A stretch of 64,000 nucleotides of DNA from Tetracentron sinense (Eukaryota > Streptophyta > Magnoliopsida > Trochodendrales > Trochodendraceae): positions 41,296,875-41,360,874 of the forward strand of contig CM026561.1 in assembly GCA_015143295.1 (NCBI GenBank). The letters are read 5' to 3'. The notes under the pieces are model-generated. The model did not search any database and was not told where the DNA came from. It saw only the letters and a list, made by a program, of their open reading frames with translations. The position numbers and the translations under genes are program-made. Positions 36,201 to 48,161 of this stretch are shown one piece after another; position 1 is the stretch's first letter, and every line of letters begins with the position of its first letter.

Positions 36201-36258
36201 GCCTTCTTATTTATTGCAGTTGTTGGAAGGTCAACGAATTCGCGTAAACAAAGCTTAG
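33229..36258 (+). CDS. PSRP2: PSRP2-like chloroplast RNA-binding protein, 4 exons, complete
   Basis: Nuclear-encoded two-RRM protein of the plastid-specific ribosomal protein 2 family, which binds the chloroplast 30S subunit and plastid RNA. Exons: 33229-33558, 35111-35212, 35368-35664, 36220-36258. All are GT-AG and in phase, giving 255 residues (Arabidopsis PSRP2 is about the same length). Residues 1 to about 60 are Ser/Thr-rich and acid-poor, a plastid transit peptide with likely cleavage near RISAVAEEA. RRM1 has RNP2 LYVGNI (82-87) and RNP1-like RRFAFVTM (121-128). RRM2 has VYVGNL (181-186) and GFGFVSF (221-227). The C-terminus QRIRVNKA is typical. A relative of the cp31/cp33 ribonucleoproteins is possible, but the short acidic linker and the ending favour PSRP2. 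Confidence 0.93.
34445..34881 (+). pseudogene. decayed duplicate of PSRP2 exon 2 and exon 3 start, in intron 1
   Basis: 34445-34509 matches the end of exon 2. Read in the matching frame it gives FAFVTMENFEDADA..EKLNG and ends before a GTAAG donor, with one codon lost relative to the true exon. The following intron words (CAAGAAGCTTAC, TTCATGAATT, TTAACA) also match the true intron 2. 34839-34881 (ACAAAGTAAAT, AACCTTTGCAGAT) matches the start of exon 3. The first 5 residues of the true exon and a proper acceptor are not recognisable, so this is an old intragenic tandem duplication. It is interrupted by the SINE at 34660-34829. Confidence 0.8.
34660..34829 (+). mobile_element. tRNA-derived SINE (Au-like)
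   Basis: A pol III B-box-like GAGTTCGATTCTC lies at about 34685-34697. The 3' part (GGGGATTAGTCGGGTGC, then GGCCCGTACACC) resembles the conserved 3' region of plant Au SINEs, and an A-run follows at 34823-34831. The flanks AAACCAAAGGA (34649-34659) and AAAACGAAGGA (34828-34838) match at 9 of 11 and fit a target duplication. The related, uninterrupted sequence at true exon 3 shows where the insertion split the duplicate. The family name is from memory and approximate. Confidence 0.7.
36066..36235 (+). repeat. 85-bp tandem duplication of the PSRP2 intron 3 acceptor
   Basis: The words TACCATTTCAATGTTTGATG and TATTGCAG|TTGTTGG occur twice, with acceptor boundaries before 36135 and 36220 (85 bp apart). 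Only the second continues as EGQRIRVNKA. Use of the first would shift frame. Confidence 0.85.
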
Positions 36259-38440
36259 TGCTGTTGATGGGAGCTTGGTAGCTTGGAGAGAGATTTACTT
36301 TGTGTGCGTTGTATTTAAAATTTAGATGGTCTTTCTCATGAAGATTCAAAGAAACCTTCTTCCTGACAGTTAAGTTGATTAATGATAGATCTTTGTTTTC
36401 TCCTAAATTTCCAGAAATCTGATTTTTTCTCTATTTTAATAGATTTTTCCTGAGCAAAAATCAATGTCAGTCCCAGATAATTGTGATAGGCACCAGTAAA
36501 GAAGAAGAGTAATAGCAAGGAGAATGGCCATATCCTTCGCTTGATCCTTTAATCCATAGATTGATCCAATCTTCTTATACTGTTAACAAACTACTGGTAG
36601 CAGATGTACAATCCCAAATTAATTGATGTAGTGCTCCTGTATGACTAATAAGTTGCTGGAAGCAAATATGGGAACTCCAAATTTTGCAAATTTAACTGTT
36701 CAAAGAACTGAAGTGTTCAAAACATGTCATAGGATGAACTCTGGCTGATTCTAGTAAATAAGCATGCCGCCTTCTGCGTAAAGGCGAGGATGCTGTTCAA
36801 TTGTTCATCAATGAGCCCATCTACAGGTTCTAAACTGAAACCTGTGTCATCTATGAAGGGAACTGTTGTAGCTTCCATTGCTTGTTACCTGAATCAGATC
36901 GCCAGTTTTCACCAGTAGTGCAGGAAGGTTCATTGATGTAGTTAGGGAAGCAGATCAGCCTTAATTACCCAAATCCTAATATGGCAAATCTGTCTAGAAA
37001 GGTATTTTTGTAATTTTACCCCTCAATCCCCTAAATTAGTCCTGAAATTAAATTTGGAGACCAGAATATAAGTCTAGTCAGGTCAAACAGAACTTAGTAT
37101 ATTCGTGGTTTGAATAATTGGGGACAAATCTGAAATTGACGGATTAGTTGAAAAAACTGAAATTTCAGCCTAGGTTGTTTTTAGGTAAGGTTGAGAACCA
37201 TTATCAAAACCCTATGAAATTTTTTGATGAAGCATGAATATAATAGGAAATTGTAGATCTTCCCAATTTATTATCAGTAATGCCAAAATTAGGATATTAT
37301 TGTTTGAATATCAAGACCAAAATTTGATGTATAGGTACATTTGGGTTACTCCATATGGGCTAGAACAGTGTTTAGCATGGGTTTAAATGAGTCCAGGAGA
37401 ATAATCAAATCTAGGTTAAGAAATCCTAATAAATATTGAGTAGAATTTAATGAATTAAGTAATTAATGATGTAAGATGGAGAATAAATCAAGGAAATACC
37501 TCACCCTATGAGGCTGAAGCAATAGAACTCAAGTTGAGTTCTAATTGAAAACTTGAAAGATGTCAGCTTTTGAATTTCGGTAGTTTTAGTTCCTCAACAG
37601 CTTTGATTAATCAACACTAATTTGTGATTTGATTTGACAGCTGCAACTGCAAGCTATGGCGTCCATTGACTACCAACAGCATGATCAATCTACCAGTCTT
37701 CATTGATTCATTTCCTCTCCAGGGGGAATTCATAGTAATGGCATTACAATGGTCAAAGGATTTCTGCCCGAGTATTACAATCGGGCATAGCCTCTGCAAC
37801 TGACATGTGGCGATAAATAAGGGAGATATAAAAATATAATAGAAAAAATTGAAGCAACATTTTTAATATTTTGATTTCCCCCTTATTTTCTTGCCATGTG
37901 TCAACTGAAAATGTTATGATATGCCTGAGTGTGATACTTGGGCATCTCCCACAGTAAATCCGTTGGCATTCCGATAGTCAATTTGCTATTGTATAGGGGA
38001 TGGTTGGTCATTCTTGGAACATAATGGGGAATCATCAAATGGTCCAACAAATTGGAGAATAAAGTATATGAGAGTAACTGAATAATAATAAAAAAATACG
38101 AAGAGGAATGCTATCCCCGGTCGCATTTACTCCAAAAGTTTCCAGGCAAGAGTAGGCATATCACGTGGAGATGTTTGATATTTTAACACATTTAAAAAAT
38201 GAAAAACATAAATGTTTGAAATTTGTAGCCACCAAGTTGAGTCTTTAGAAGATGATTTACCTTTTCGTGTAAGTAGTGATTTTGATCCATTCTCATGAGA
38301 TATGACGTGTTGTTTGATATGTTAATCCTTTGGTCCAACTTCAAATGTTAGGTTCACTAACCCATAAATAGGAACTAACACATCTAACTGGTTACAGCCT
38401 AATTGTATTTAGGATACCGGACAACAAAAGTATGATTGGC
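36259..38440. other. PSRP2 3' flank and intergenic DNA
   Basis: The first few hundred bases should include the PSRP2 3' UTR. Beyond that I see no coding frame. 38100-38130 (AAGAGGAATGCTATCCC) matches the terminal words of small MITEs at 58374, 54312, 51568 and 63056. Confidence 0.35.
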
Positions 38441-38449
38441 CATTTTCAG

Positions 38450-38950
38450 TCAAGCAAAACAAGAACCAGGCGAGCAGCCACGATATTCCAGACTTGATAC
38501 ATCGAGTTGAGTTAGCTCGAAACTTGACAGGATGGATTGGTGAAGACTCGCCCTCGAGTCCAAATTGATTTTTTTATCATCGTAGGGAGAAAGATCTATC
38601 ATATTAAAAGTTACTGAAACACCATAATCTCCTGGAAGCTTTGTCCTGTAAGCATTTTCACCAATTTGCTGGAGAAATCTGAAAGGGCCATCATAAAATA
38701 TCAAATTATGCATATCAAAAGTAGTTCCGTTGATTGGATTATTTCCTTGACCAGGATCAAATGGCTTCAAATCGGGTGATGGAATATCATTTTCCTTTGG
38801 ATGACTGGATTGCTCGACCTTGATGACCTGATCATTAATCAGAGGGAACGGTTGAATTTCGAATATGTCATTTCTAATGGATTGAGAAACTTGAGTTTGA
38901 TTAACTTGTTGATTGGCAACCATGTTCCTTTAGTCTTGGCAAAACTCACA
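38450..38950 (-). mobile_element. Gypsy LTR-element fragment (integrase C-terminal end), minus strand
   Basis: Translation shows GPFRFLQQIGENAYRTKLPG followed by a TFNMIDLSPY-type sequence, the C-terminal tail of plant Gypsy integrases. Upstream minus-strand frames (38950-39150) have no domain I recognise. It is a short, broken fossil with no LTRs identified, distinct from the plus-strand Gypsy element beside it. Confidence 0.65.
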
Positions 38951-39379
38951 TACAAATTCTCTTGAGGGGAGTAGTCCATGCAATATTGATGGCAGGCTTG
39001 TTCTCTGCAATAAACACAGTAATAAAGCAATTCGGGTCATCCTCTATCTCCACATTGTTGACACCCTTCACTCCGTTGGATGGGATGAACCTGAGCAACT
39101 TCATTTGATCCAACCGACTCAAATCATAGAGTTCCAAAGCAACTAACATTTTCTAGGTAGACAATGCTATTTCCATGCAAAAAGAGATAAGAAAACTAAG
39201 AGTCATTTGACTAAAATTAAAAAGGCCTTGGAAACTTAAAAAGGGAGTTTAAAAGGGCCTCTAAATTGAAAATTCCAGCAATCAAAAGGAGCCCAAAATC
39301 TGTTAGAATGGGCATTCAAAATAAAGGGCTTGGTGGGCTACTCTTGCTTTTGTTGGGCTGGCCCATTGGTGCCTTAGCC

Positions 39380-41760
39380 ATGTATTTTCTGGTATCAGTA
39401 ATGCAAACATTGAGAGAACATCAACTCTTGGTGAAACCCCAGAAATGCTCATTCGCTCAACATGAGATTCAATATCTTGGCCATATAATTTCTGCTCAAG
39501 GAGTATCAGCTAACCCAGGGAAAATCTCTAACATGGTGAGCTGGTCGAAACCCACTTCACTCAAGCGCCTTCAAGGATTTTTAGGACTGATTGGTTATTA
39601 CCGGAAGTTCATTAAGAACAATGGGACAATCAGCGTTCCTCTCACAAAATTATTAAAGAAAGGATGTTTTGAATGGAGCATGGAAGCAGATGTGGCATTT
39701 GCAAAGTTGAAAACAGCACTGACATCTACCCCTGTTTTAACCTTACCTGATTTCACACACCCATTTTCTATTGAATGTGACACTAGTGATTTTGGCATAG
39801 GTGGAGTTCTCACACAAGATGGTTGTCCAATAGCTTTCACAAGCAAGGGGCTTGTTGAACGACACCGGGGTTTATCTACATACGAAAAGGAGATGATGGC
39901 TATACTACATGCAGTGGGAAAATGGCGATCCTATCTACTTGGACGGCATTTCACCATAGTAATTAACCGTTCATCGCAGCATCAAGTATATGGATAACTA
40001 CACCAACACAACAGAAATGACTTGCAAAATTATTGGGCTACGACTTCTCTATTATTTATCGTCGAGGAAGTGAGAATACAGCAGCAGATGCACTCTCATG
40101 TCAACCTGACGGACTTTTGATCGCTGCTATCTCATTCCCAGTGGCCACTTGGGTGGAAAAAATTAAACTCGACAATGCATCGATCTGACACTCAACTTCA
40201 GGATATTATGCAAGGCTTATCTGCAGATCCATCTTCCTATCACCATTATTCCATAAATGATGGTCTCCTCCGCTATAAGGGTTTCTTCTCCATTATGTGC
40301 TGATCGAAGTCCTTTACCACATGCATTCTTCGCCAGAAGCGGGTCACTCCGGTTTTCTTAAAACCTATAAGCGAGCGAGTGTCAACAATCTTTGATTGGA
40401 AGGGCATGAAGAGGGCTATTAAACAGTATGTGGCAGCATGCGATACTTGTTAACGCAATAAAGCAGAGTTGATTTCTCCTCCAACCGTTACAAATTCCAG
40501 ATCAGGTTTGGCTAGACATTTCGATGGACTTTGTTGACAGCCTACCGCTCTCTCATGGTAAGACCTCAATTTTTGTTGTTGTAGACCGTTTGTCACATCC
40601 TTATACGGCGGTATTGCACAAATTTACATTGAAAACACATGGTATGCCAAGGTCTATTGTGAGTGATAGAGATTCAGTGTTCACTAGCCGTTTTTGGAAG
40701 GAATTTGACCATCACATGAGTTCCCCTTCTCACCCTCAAACTGATGGTGTTTGGAAACATACTTACGATGTTCCCACGACAATGGGTTAAATGGCTCCCT
40801 TGGGCTGAATGGTGGTATAGTACCACATTTCAAGATGACACCATGTGAAGCTGTTTATGGTTCTCCTCCTCCAATTATTGCTACTTACCTCCCTCCCTGG
40901 AATCAACTGCAGTACATGAGGTGGACCAAGCCCTTCGCCATAGAGATCGCATTTAAGCAGAATTTAGATGAAGCTCAACACCGTAGCAACAACTAGATAA
41001 GGGTCGCTCGGAACGTGAATTTGATGTTGGGGATTGGGTGTTTCTCCGTTTGCATCCCTATCGTCAAGTTTCAGTCCACACGCAACATGAAATTATCTCC
41101 CCGTTTTCATGGCCCTTACCGAATCTTACAGCGTGTTGACAAAGTTGCGTACAAACTAGAGTTGCTACCTTCCTCACGTATTCACCCCGTTTTGAAGAAA
41201 AAGGTTGGCAATACAGCAGTTCATGTTCAGGATCTTCCACCAATTACAGACGCGGGCATAATTCATGCTTAGCCTGATAGACGCATGATCAAGAGGAATA
41301 ATCAGGCAGTATCTCAAGTACTGGTTCAATGGGGCTGATGCAGCTGTTGAGGATGCGACATGGGAGAATTTTGTGGAATTTTCCCAATTTCCAACCTTGA
41401 GGACATGGTTGTTTTTATCGGGGGTGGAATGATACGATCCTCATCGTATCTACTCACATGAAGGCTGTTGTGGATGATGAGAGGATTCTCCATTCTCATC
41501 TCTCACATCTCTATCTTTGTCTTTCTATAGAAAGAGTTACTAAAATTAAAAAAAACTGATATCTATAGGATTTCTTACTCGTTTGAATTATTTTAGGAGT
41601 CTCTAATTTTTGGTATTTCAGTTGTTTACTTTCTTAGAATTTTTTTTTTTTTTTTTTTGAATACAAAATCTCCTGTTGGAGATACAGAGGCTCCCCATCC
41701 TCAAATTTGGTTCTTCTTCTCAATTTTACTTTCTCTCTGTTATTTGTGGTGAGGTGAAGA
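39380..41760 (+). mobile_element. Gypsy (chromovirus-like) fossil, plus strand, 5' part missing
   Basis: In order: the end of reverse transcriptase (KCSFAQHEIQYLGHIIS, about 39440-39500), RNase H (from about 39740), integrase core ([20 protein letters not shown] from about 40520; SHPQTDG near 40735), the integrase C-terminal GPYRILQRVDKVAYKLELLP (about 41100-41170) and a chromodomain-like DATWENFVEF near 41355-41385. A polypurine stretch, GGGGGTGGAA, ends at 41429 and TGATACGATCC follows, probably the start of the 3' LTR. No 5' LTR or gag was seen. It carries many breaks and is old. Confidence 0.85.
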
Positions 41761-41769
41761 ACCTTATCA

Positions 41770-41899
41770 ATGTTTTACTCGCACAACTTGCTTGCTCAAA
41801 AAGGCCCTCTTGGAACAATATGGCTCGCAACCCATCCGCATGGAGAACAAAAGCTTAAGAAATCCCACTACGCAGCCACCGATATCTCTTCGTCCGTCG
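41770..41899 (+). pseudogene. orphan first exon of a RAD21/SCC1-type cohesin gene
   Basis: The frame begins MFYSHNLLAQKGPLGTIWLA and ends KKSHYAATDISSSV, closely following the N-terminal Rad21/Rec8 domain of plant alpha-kleisins (SYN2/RAD21.1-like). The exon ends in phase 1 at G|GTTTGT, the conserved place in the family, where the next exon would supply the rest of an Asp codon (SSVDSI). I found none of the expected next exon (a HLLLGVVRIYS-like motif) downstream in the window. It is either a gene fragment or the start of a gene separated from its body. A Gypsy 3' end lies directly upstream, where the promoter should be. Confidence 0.75.
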
Positions 41900-44667
41900 G
41901 TTTGTTTTTCCCTTTTGATCTTTCCCCTTTTCTATTTCCAGAAAATTTCCAAACTCCTTGAAAGAGTTGTTTCCGTTTTCGCATTATCTATTTTAAATGT
42001 TGTGTCATGTGTGATCGATTTTTAACGAGTTGTTCGATTCTTAAATTATGTTTCATCTGACTTGATTAGTATCTGTTTGATTTTTCATCCTTGAGTAGAG
42101 ATAGTGTTCAAGTTGATTTTTTGGGTTGTTTGTTGTGTTGTCTTTAGTGCACATTTCAGGAGAAATAGATTAGGCACATTTCAGGAGAAATAGATTAGGC
42201 ATTAAAAAAAAAAAAATCAGATTTTTGAATTAGGTACACGCATTTACTGGGATTTCTTGTTTCTTGTATCATCTTCGACGATGGATGGTATTCTTCTCAT
42301 ACCTGGCTCATTGGAAAGCCTTGAATGAGATTTGGGGTTTTCTTCTATTTAGAATCATTAATTTGGCTTCACTCTGGCTCCAAAACTGTTCAAGATTACT
42401 GATAATAAAGAAAAAAAATCTTTAAATTTTGTTCCTCGAGGTTTGTAGAATGCTTATAATCATTTATGAGAAAAATTCTAAATTATTGTATCTACTTGCC
42501 AATAATATTGAACACTTTGTGATTTTGCTGCTCTAAGAATCGAAAGTCATGTCAATGGCTACTTCAATTAGAGATGTCTCATTGCGGTTATTAGAAGCAT
42601 ATTCACCAATCACCACTTTTACTGTCATAGGCATTGAAGCATTTTTAAGCAAATGAGATAATTGTTCACTATTCAGTGAGCATTGTGATTTCAAATGTTT
42701 TTTTTAATTGAGGCAATGCCTTCAAGAAGTTGCCCTACCTTCATGGTGTCGTTCATATGTACCCATGTAGAGAGGCCATCAAATTTATCGAATGTTGGAG
42801 ATTAACCCAATTGGATGATATGCTTGACACCCCCACCCCCCAGGTTTAATTGATTTACATTCAATACTGCAATAATGAGGTTGCAGGTTGTCTTTACTTG
42901 CCCACCTAGGAAGATACAAAATAAAAAAGAAGAAAAAACCAAATTGAATGTTCCTAACAATCCAATCTATTGCATTCTTCTTCAACAGCTAGAAAAACAA
43001 ATCTGGTGAATGTTCCATAAAAGAAACTCATAAATCAGGTAGTCATTGTTCTTTACTGAGAAGTTTCCTGTTGGGATCCATCAAATGGAACCCCCCATGT
43101 GTATGCTTGGTAAAGCTTGAGGGAGGGATGACGTTTTCTTTCCATCCTAACTCGATTATAGTCTCTTATTCTAGTTTCTGTTCTTTCTCTACAACGTTTT
43201 TATGTATCTTCTAATCCAATGTGCTTGTATGATAGTAATTATACAAACTTAAATCCAGGGAAGGGGGAGGACATGTGGCGGCAGAAAAAATAGGGAACAA
43301 GCTATGGTTGGATGGAGTGTCCCAATCATGCTTCCTCTTTTCCTCAGTTTTCTCCCTCTCCCTTTCTCTCTTCTTTTAAATATCAAACAAACAAGACACA
43401 TGTTTGTTATGACTGTCAACAAGGAGATATAAGGTGGGGCGTGTGGGAAGCAATGCAACTATCCGATTTAGAATACCAATTTCAAATTGTAGGAGAGATG
43501 GAGTGGGGCGTGTGGGAGCGATGCAACTCTTCAAATTCTGCTAACTTAACAACTTAAAGCTTATTGGTTATGACAATTAAGGTAAGGGAGGGTTGTGGTT
43601 GCCAATTAGGAAGGGGAGGGGGTGTGCTTGTATTACGAAACACCACATCTCTTTTCTCTCTCTACACTTCAAACCCCCATTTCTCCTCCTTTCTCTCCCT
43701 TCAAAAATTTCATCAAGCCAACTTAGTGGAACCTTTCTTTCCCAGTGCGCTATAGCACCTGTTCTATTATCGCCTTTTTAAAACCCAATACCTCTACTTC
43801 CTCCACAGGTCTCATTCTCTTGTTTCCTCCATCTATTCCCATCTCAAAACCACCTAAACATTTTCCATATATCTATATCTCTTGTTGGAAGCTAACAACA
43901 AAATAAAAAGGTATTTGATAAATTCAACGTCTACATCCTCCAATGCCTCATTCCCTTTCTGTGAGTAGTGTTAGAAAATATGGATGTTTTTCCTCTGAAA
44001 ATTGCAGTTTCTCTTTCTGTTTATGTGTTGCTGATACATGAAACCTTCAATGAAGACATGCTTTAAATTGGGTTGCTTTTATATCTGTTGTAATTATGTC
44101 CTGGTCTGATATCAATAATTCAATTTTCTATTTGGAATTAATGGATTTTGAAAGATGTTTATGGTAAAGGATGTAAAAATAATAGGAAAAAGAAAATAAT
44201 GGCCGTTAGGTTATAATCAGTTGTTTACTCCATACAATTGAGGACACTTGACATTATTCCTATAGTCCAAATCTCTTTCTCTCTCTCTCTCTCGCGGAGT
44301 ATCAAATGCCTCTTCCCCTTGGAGTCTCTCTCTCTCGTTTTTGGGATACTGTGGAATTTTAGAAGCTATCTCGGTAGAAAGATTTTAGGTGGCAAAAAAA
44401 AAATTGAGCTCTTTGGAAAGAAGAAGGTGACGAACACTAAGTTCCTTCTACTATACGACAAATGCAAGGTGAAATAACTTGAAGTTTAGGCTTAAGGTAG
44501 ATCAATGTTTTAAAGCGCGAAAGTGTGAAGCATTGCATTGGGACCTCAAGATGCGTGAGGCGTAAGCCTCACAAGAAAGTCTTATGCTCCATCTTTTAAC
44601 AAATAAATAAACAATAAATAAAAATATTGCAAAAAGATTCAAAAATAATAATTAAAGGTTAAAATAC

Positions 44668-44708
<41 letters not shown>

Positions 44709-45214
44709 CGCGGGCGTGCGTACACATGTAGTTAGTGCCGGTACCTGGTCTGACGTACACTAAGTACTCACCCAATAGCATCGTTTCATTTCTATTTACT
44801 TGGAATATGTGATTATATAAATTATTCAGTCATAAAAAATAAATTTAAAAGTAAAAAAAAGCTGAGATTTAGATTTATTTTTTAATTCATATATATATTG
44901 AAAGACAAATGATGTTCAATCATCATGGATTTTTGATTCCAACAAAGTAAAAATATCAAATATAATCTCTTTGCAAAAGAATCAGGAAACCTTGGATGGC
45001 ATTTTCTCATTACACAAAATTAATCACTAACTGTGACAAAATGTATGGTAACCAAACATGATTATTTTTCATGATAAGTTTTTTTTTTTTTAAAAGATGC
45101 CAAACAGCAATCCATGGAATCACAAAAAGGATACATATGTTATCTACAATTGAAATTTTGAGGAGAAAATCACAAAAGGATACATATGTATTACAATTGA
45201 AATTTTTTGAGAAA
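41900..45214. other. non-coding stretch with short repeats
   Basis: Contains a 25-bp tandem pair (GCACATTTCAGGAGAAATAG at about 42150 and 42175), an imperfect repeat with GTGGGGCGTGTGGGA at 43433 and 43503, a CT tract (about 44276-44294) and a TA/TG microsatellite (about 44665-44710). No further cohesin exon or other gene was recognised. Confidence 0.4.
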
Positions 45215-46113
45215 TCACAGAGTACTGCCACAAGGTGTGACTCCTGAGAATGTTCTCACCCATGGAGTTGGAATTTTGCTGAAAATGATAATTCAATTAC
45301 AATTAATACAGATATTTTATTTCATAAAAAACGAAAAAAAATGGTGATTAAGCAAACTTACAGTTGGAATGCAGTAGTAATACTCGCGAAAACAGCCGCC
45401 TCGCCCTGCAAAGACGCCTCTGTCGATCCATAAAGATTAAAAATCGGTACTTTGTTTACTTAAATCAATGGCCCATTACATTAGTACTAATCTGAAAATG
45501 TTTAAAGAAAATGAATAATTGAAATATGATGGGATGCCTTATGTTAAGAGGAAGGATATAGTAATGTCTAGCACCATTACATTCATGGGTAGGACCCCCC
45601 CCCCCCACCAATCATAAATATCAACCATTGATCAAAAGAGAAGAACGCGAAATTACATCATGGGACAGAGAACCACTGAAAAAATCAAATTGCTAAATAC
45701 AAAACAGGACTGAGCTGATTAAGATATGATTTAAAATTTGATTAAATAACTTGTTATTCCAAACAGAATTATTGAAAATATATATATAATGCAGGTAGGG
45801 GGGGGTCTCTCCTTTTCCCAGGAAAGAGGCCAGTAGAATCCATTTGATTACTGAGAGACTATATCTAACAGATCTGTCCAAGAAATTAGGTAATCTAATC
45901 AGTGTGATTTTTCGGATTCGAAGAATGCAAGAGAAAACCCAATTGGAGTGCTAATGCTAGCATTATGAAGAGATTTCGCATTGACTCCCAAACTATCGAT
46001 CGATCGCATTCCTTTCTTTTGTATAGCAAAACTAAGCTAAAGTGAATAAAAAGAGAAATTACCGCGAGAACAGCGCTTGGCCATGGCGAGCTTTTGGTTA
46101 ATGAACCAATCAT
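45215..46113 (-). CDS. small 3-exon gene, predicted 52-residue membrane protein
   Basis: Exons on the minus strand: 46113-46063, 45405-45362, 45278-45215. The splice sites are GCG|GTAATT...TTTGCAG|GGC and CAACT|GTAAGT...TTTCAG|C, with phases that fit. The predicted protein starts MIGSLTKSSPWPSAVLAG, continues with a hydrophobic span (about residues 14-31, ending TTAFQL) and ends TPWVRTFSGVTPCGSTL. An in-frame TAA lies directly before the ATG, which fixes the start. I do not recognise the family. The one hydrophobic stretch suggests a single-pass membrane microprotein. Alternative frames through the same exons exist, so this model rests on splice-phase consistency rather than homology. Confidence 0.5.
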
Positions 46114-46222
46114 TTATCTCCAGAGGAGACTGAGCTAATTTTTTGCATATAGAGATGAAGAAGAAAGCTAGGAAAGTGGTGAAGAAATGAATTGGAGTTT
46201 CAAAAAAAGAGATCCAGGGATA

Positions 46223-46459
46223 TTACTGAACGTTACTTGAAGAGTTTGAAGTTGAGTTTTGATTATTATAGGCATTTGGAAGTGAGGGTTTTGGACTGTG
46301 GGAGTCTGGGGAAAGTTGAGGGTTTTCCTTAAATTCTAAGTCGGAGTCACCTGTTTTTAGTTCGGTTTCTGACTCTCTGTTATGGTTATGGTCGGTAGCT
46401 TCTCTGGTCTTGTCCTGTAAAATGCCCCTAATTGTGGAGTAATTGCTAATAGAGGACAT
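46223..46459 (-). CDS. possible 78-codon upstream ORF, unknown
   Basis: The frame begins MSSISNYSTIRGILQDKTRE and is polar, Asn/Ser/Pro-rich. It lies about 110 bases before the start of the 3-exon gene on the same strand. It may be an upstream ORF, an unspliced 5' exon or chance. No homology recognised. Confidence 0.2.
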   Translation of the reverse strand: MSSISNYSTIRGILQDKTREATDHNHNRESETELKTGDSDLEFKENPQLSPDSHSPKPSLPNAYNNQNSTSNSSSNVQ

Positions 46460-46572
46460 ATGTGGTTAATGTTTGTATTGCGAATACGCCTATCACCACC
46501 CTAGTTTTTTTTTTTTTTTTTTTCAAACATTGGATAAGTTTAGATTGAGATTGTAAATAGATTGAGAGGGCG

Positions 46573-46747
46573 GGCTAGGCCCTACTCTCATGACATTCTA
46601 CTTCATGTGAGCCAACATTGTCCATTGGAAATAGGTAAGTACATAACTTTTTCAGAGATTTGATTTAAGGCTTTAAATAATAAAAAATGGACAATGGTTG
46701 GTTCAAAAAAACACTGAAATTGGTATGCCCTGAGAGTAGGGCAAGCA
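46573..46747. mobile_element. foldback MITE, about 175 bp
   Basis: GCTAGGCCCTACTCTCATGA at the left pairs with the complement of CCCTGAGAGTAGGGCAAGC at the right. Further in, CCAACATTGTCCATTG pairs with AATGGACAATGGTTGG. It has no frame. Target duplication was not resolved. Confidence 0.6.
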
Positions 46748-48161
46748 CTACTTTTGATTGATAGGACTTAATTGATTTAGTTTTTAATTTATCTTAAAAA
46801 AATTTATTAAAATTTTTGTGCGCCCCAAAACCTCACCTTGGACATAATGGAACTTTGCGGCTGTGATATTCTGATCTTACGACTTTATGCACACAAGGTA
46901 TAATAACACTAGTCTCCAAATAACAACTATAACAATTTGATAAAACAAATTAACTGTGAAACATGGAGACCAATATGAACATAACTCATCATTTGGATAA
47001 ACCACTAGGATCCTACACAAAACTATGTCTAGAGGCAACATAACTAAGTCTAACGGGTATATTGCAATTCTTTCATAATAAAAATGAAAATAAAAACTAA
47101 TTTACGGAAACTGGTCGAGGTCCCGAAATTCCTCTACGAATGGCCCACCTCCTTTACTTGGCTCTGATAAAAACCGCCCAACCCAAGGAGCCCCCCGCCG
47201 CGATAGGCTCTTGCGCTAAACCTGATGACAATAACAGATCGACTTAAATTATTGAAAAAACTCAGCGAATATCCAGTCTAACTAATAATAGCAATAAGTA
47301 CATACTCATATAAGGTTTCATGCAACAGTTATATAATTAATAAAGTTCATTAGACGTGTACATAAATCCAGAGTGCGAAAAAACATAGAGTCTATCATAT
47401 CAACACCTTGACTCGTGTACTTGTGTGACACTTGGACTTGTACTATCAATTACATAGAATGCTGTTTCCCATGAAATAATGTTAGGTCTTTATATCAAGT
47501 TCATGGAGAGCATTGACGTGAGGCCTAAGCTCCCAGAGCATCCTTGTGATCAAAGTCATGATGCATTATCCAGGACTGCAATCGTATCCATGGAGAACAT
47601 ACACGGTTTCTCAGGCTCCTTGTAATTCAGTGGCCATGATTCAGTATCTTTGTAATTCAGTGTCCATGTCCATGATTTAATGTTCTTCTAATTCAGTGTT
47701 CATGATAATTCAGTGTCCAATGCAGGATCCATGACATGCTTGTGTACACCTGAGACTTGTACAACTACCACACATGTGAACTTGTGCTTGAGTGTCATGA
47801 TTAATATTCGAACTCAGTCATCCTTAGATTTCAATTCTCTGCTAAGGTACATCTACCTGGTTAGAGAATTTCTGATCTGAAAGACTTCTTCTAAGTTTAG
47901 CCTACTTGAATGTCGATCATTATATAGTATAAGTAAGACATAATTTATCATGGCAATAATTCAATATTAATTTAACAAATTCGATAACACCCTTTTAAGT
48001 ATTTAACATTTCAAGCATTCTGTTAACACACAAGTCCTTATTTATGTACAATTGTCCTTCCTCCATTTAACAATCAATCATCCATTCACATCCATCTATA
48101 AACCATAATCAGGTTCACCAAACTCATCCATCATTATTTTCATCATTCAAATTAACAAAAT

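Noticed and set aside
42540-42800. minus-strand fragments reading like a protein (VKVVIGEYASNNRNETS)
   Set aside because: Interrupted and in different frames, with no family I recognise, so it could be a decayed gene piece but is not supported.
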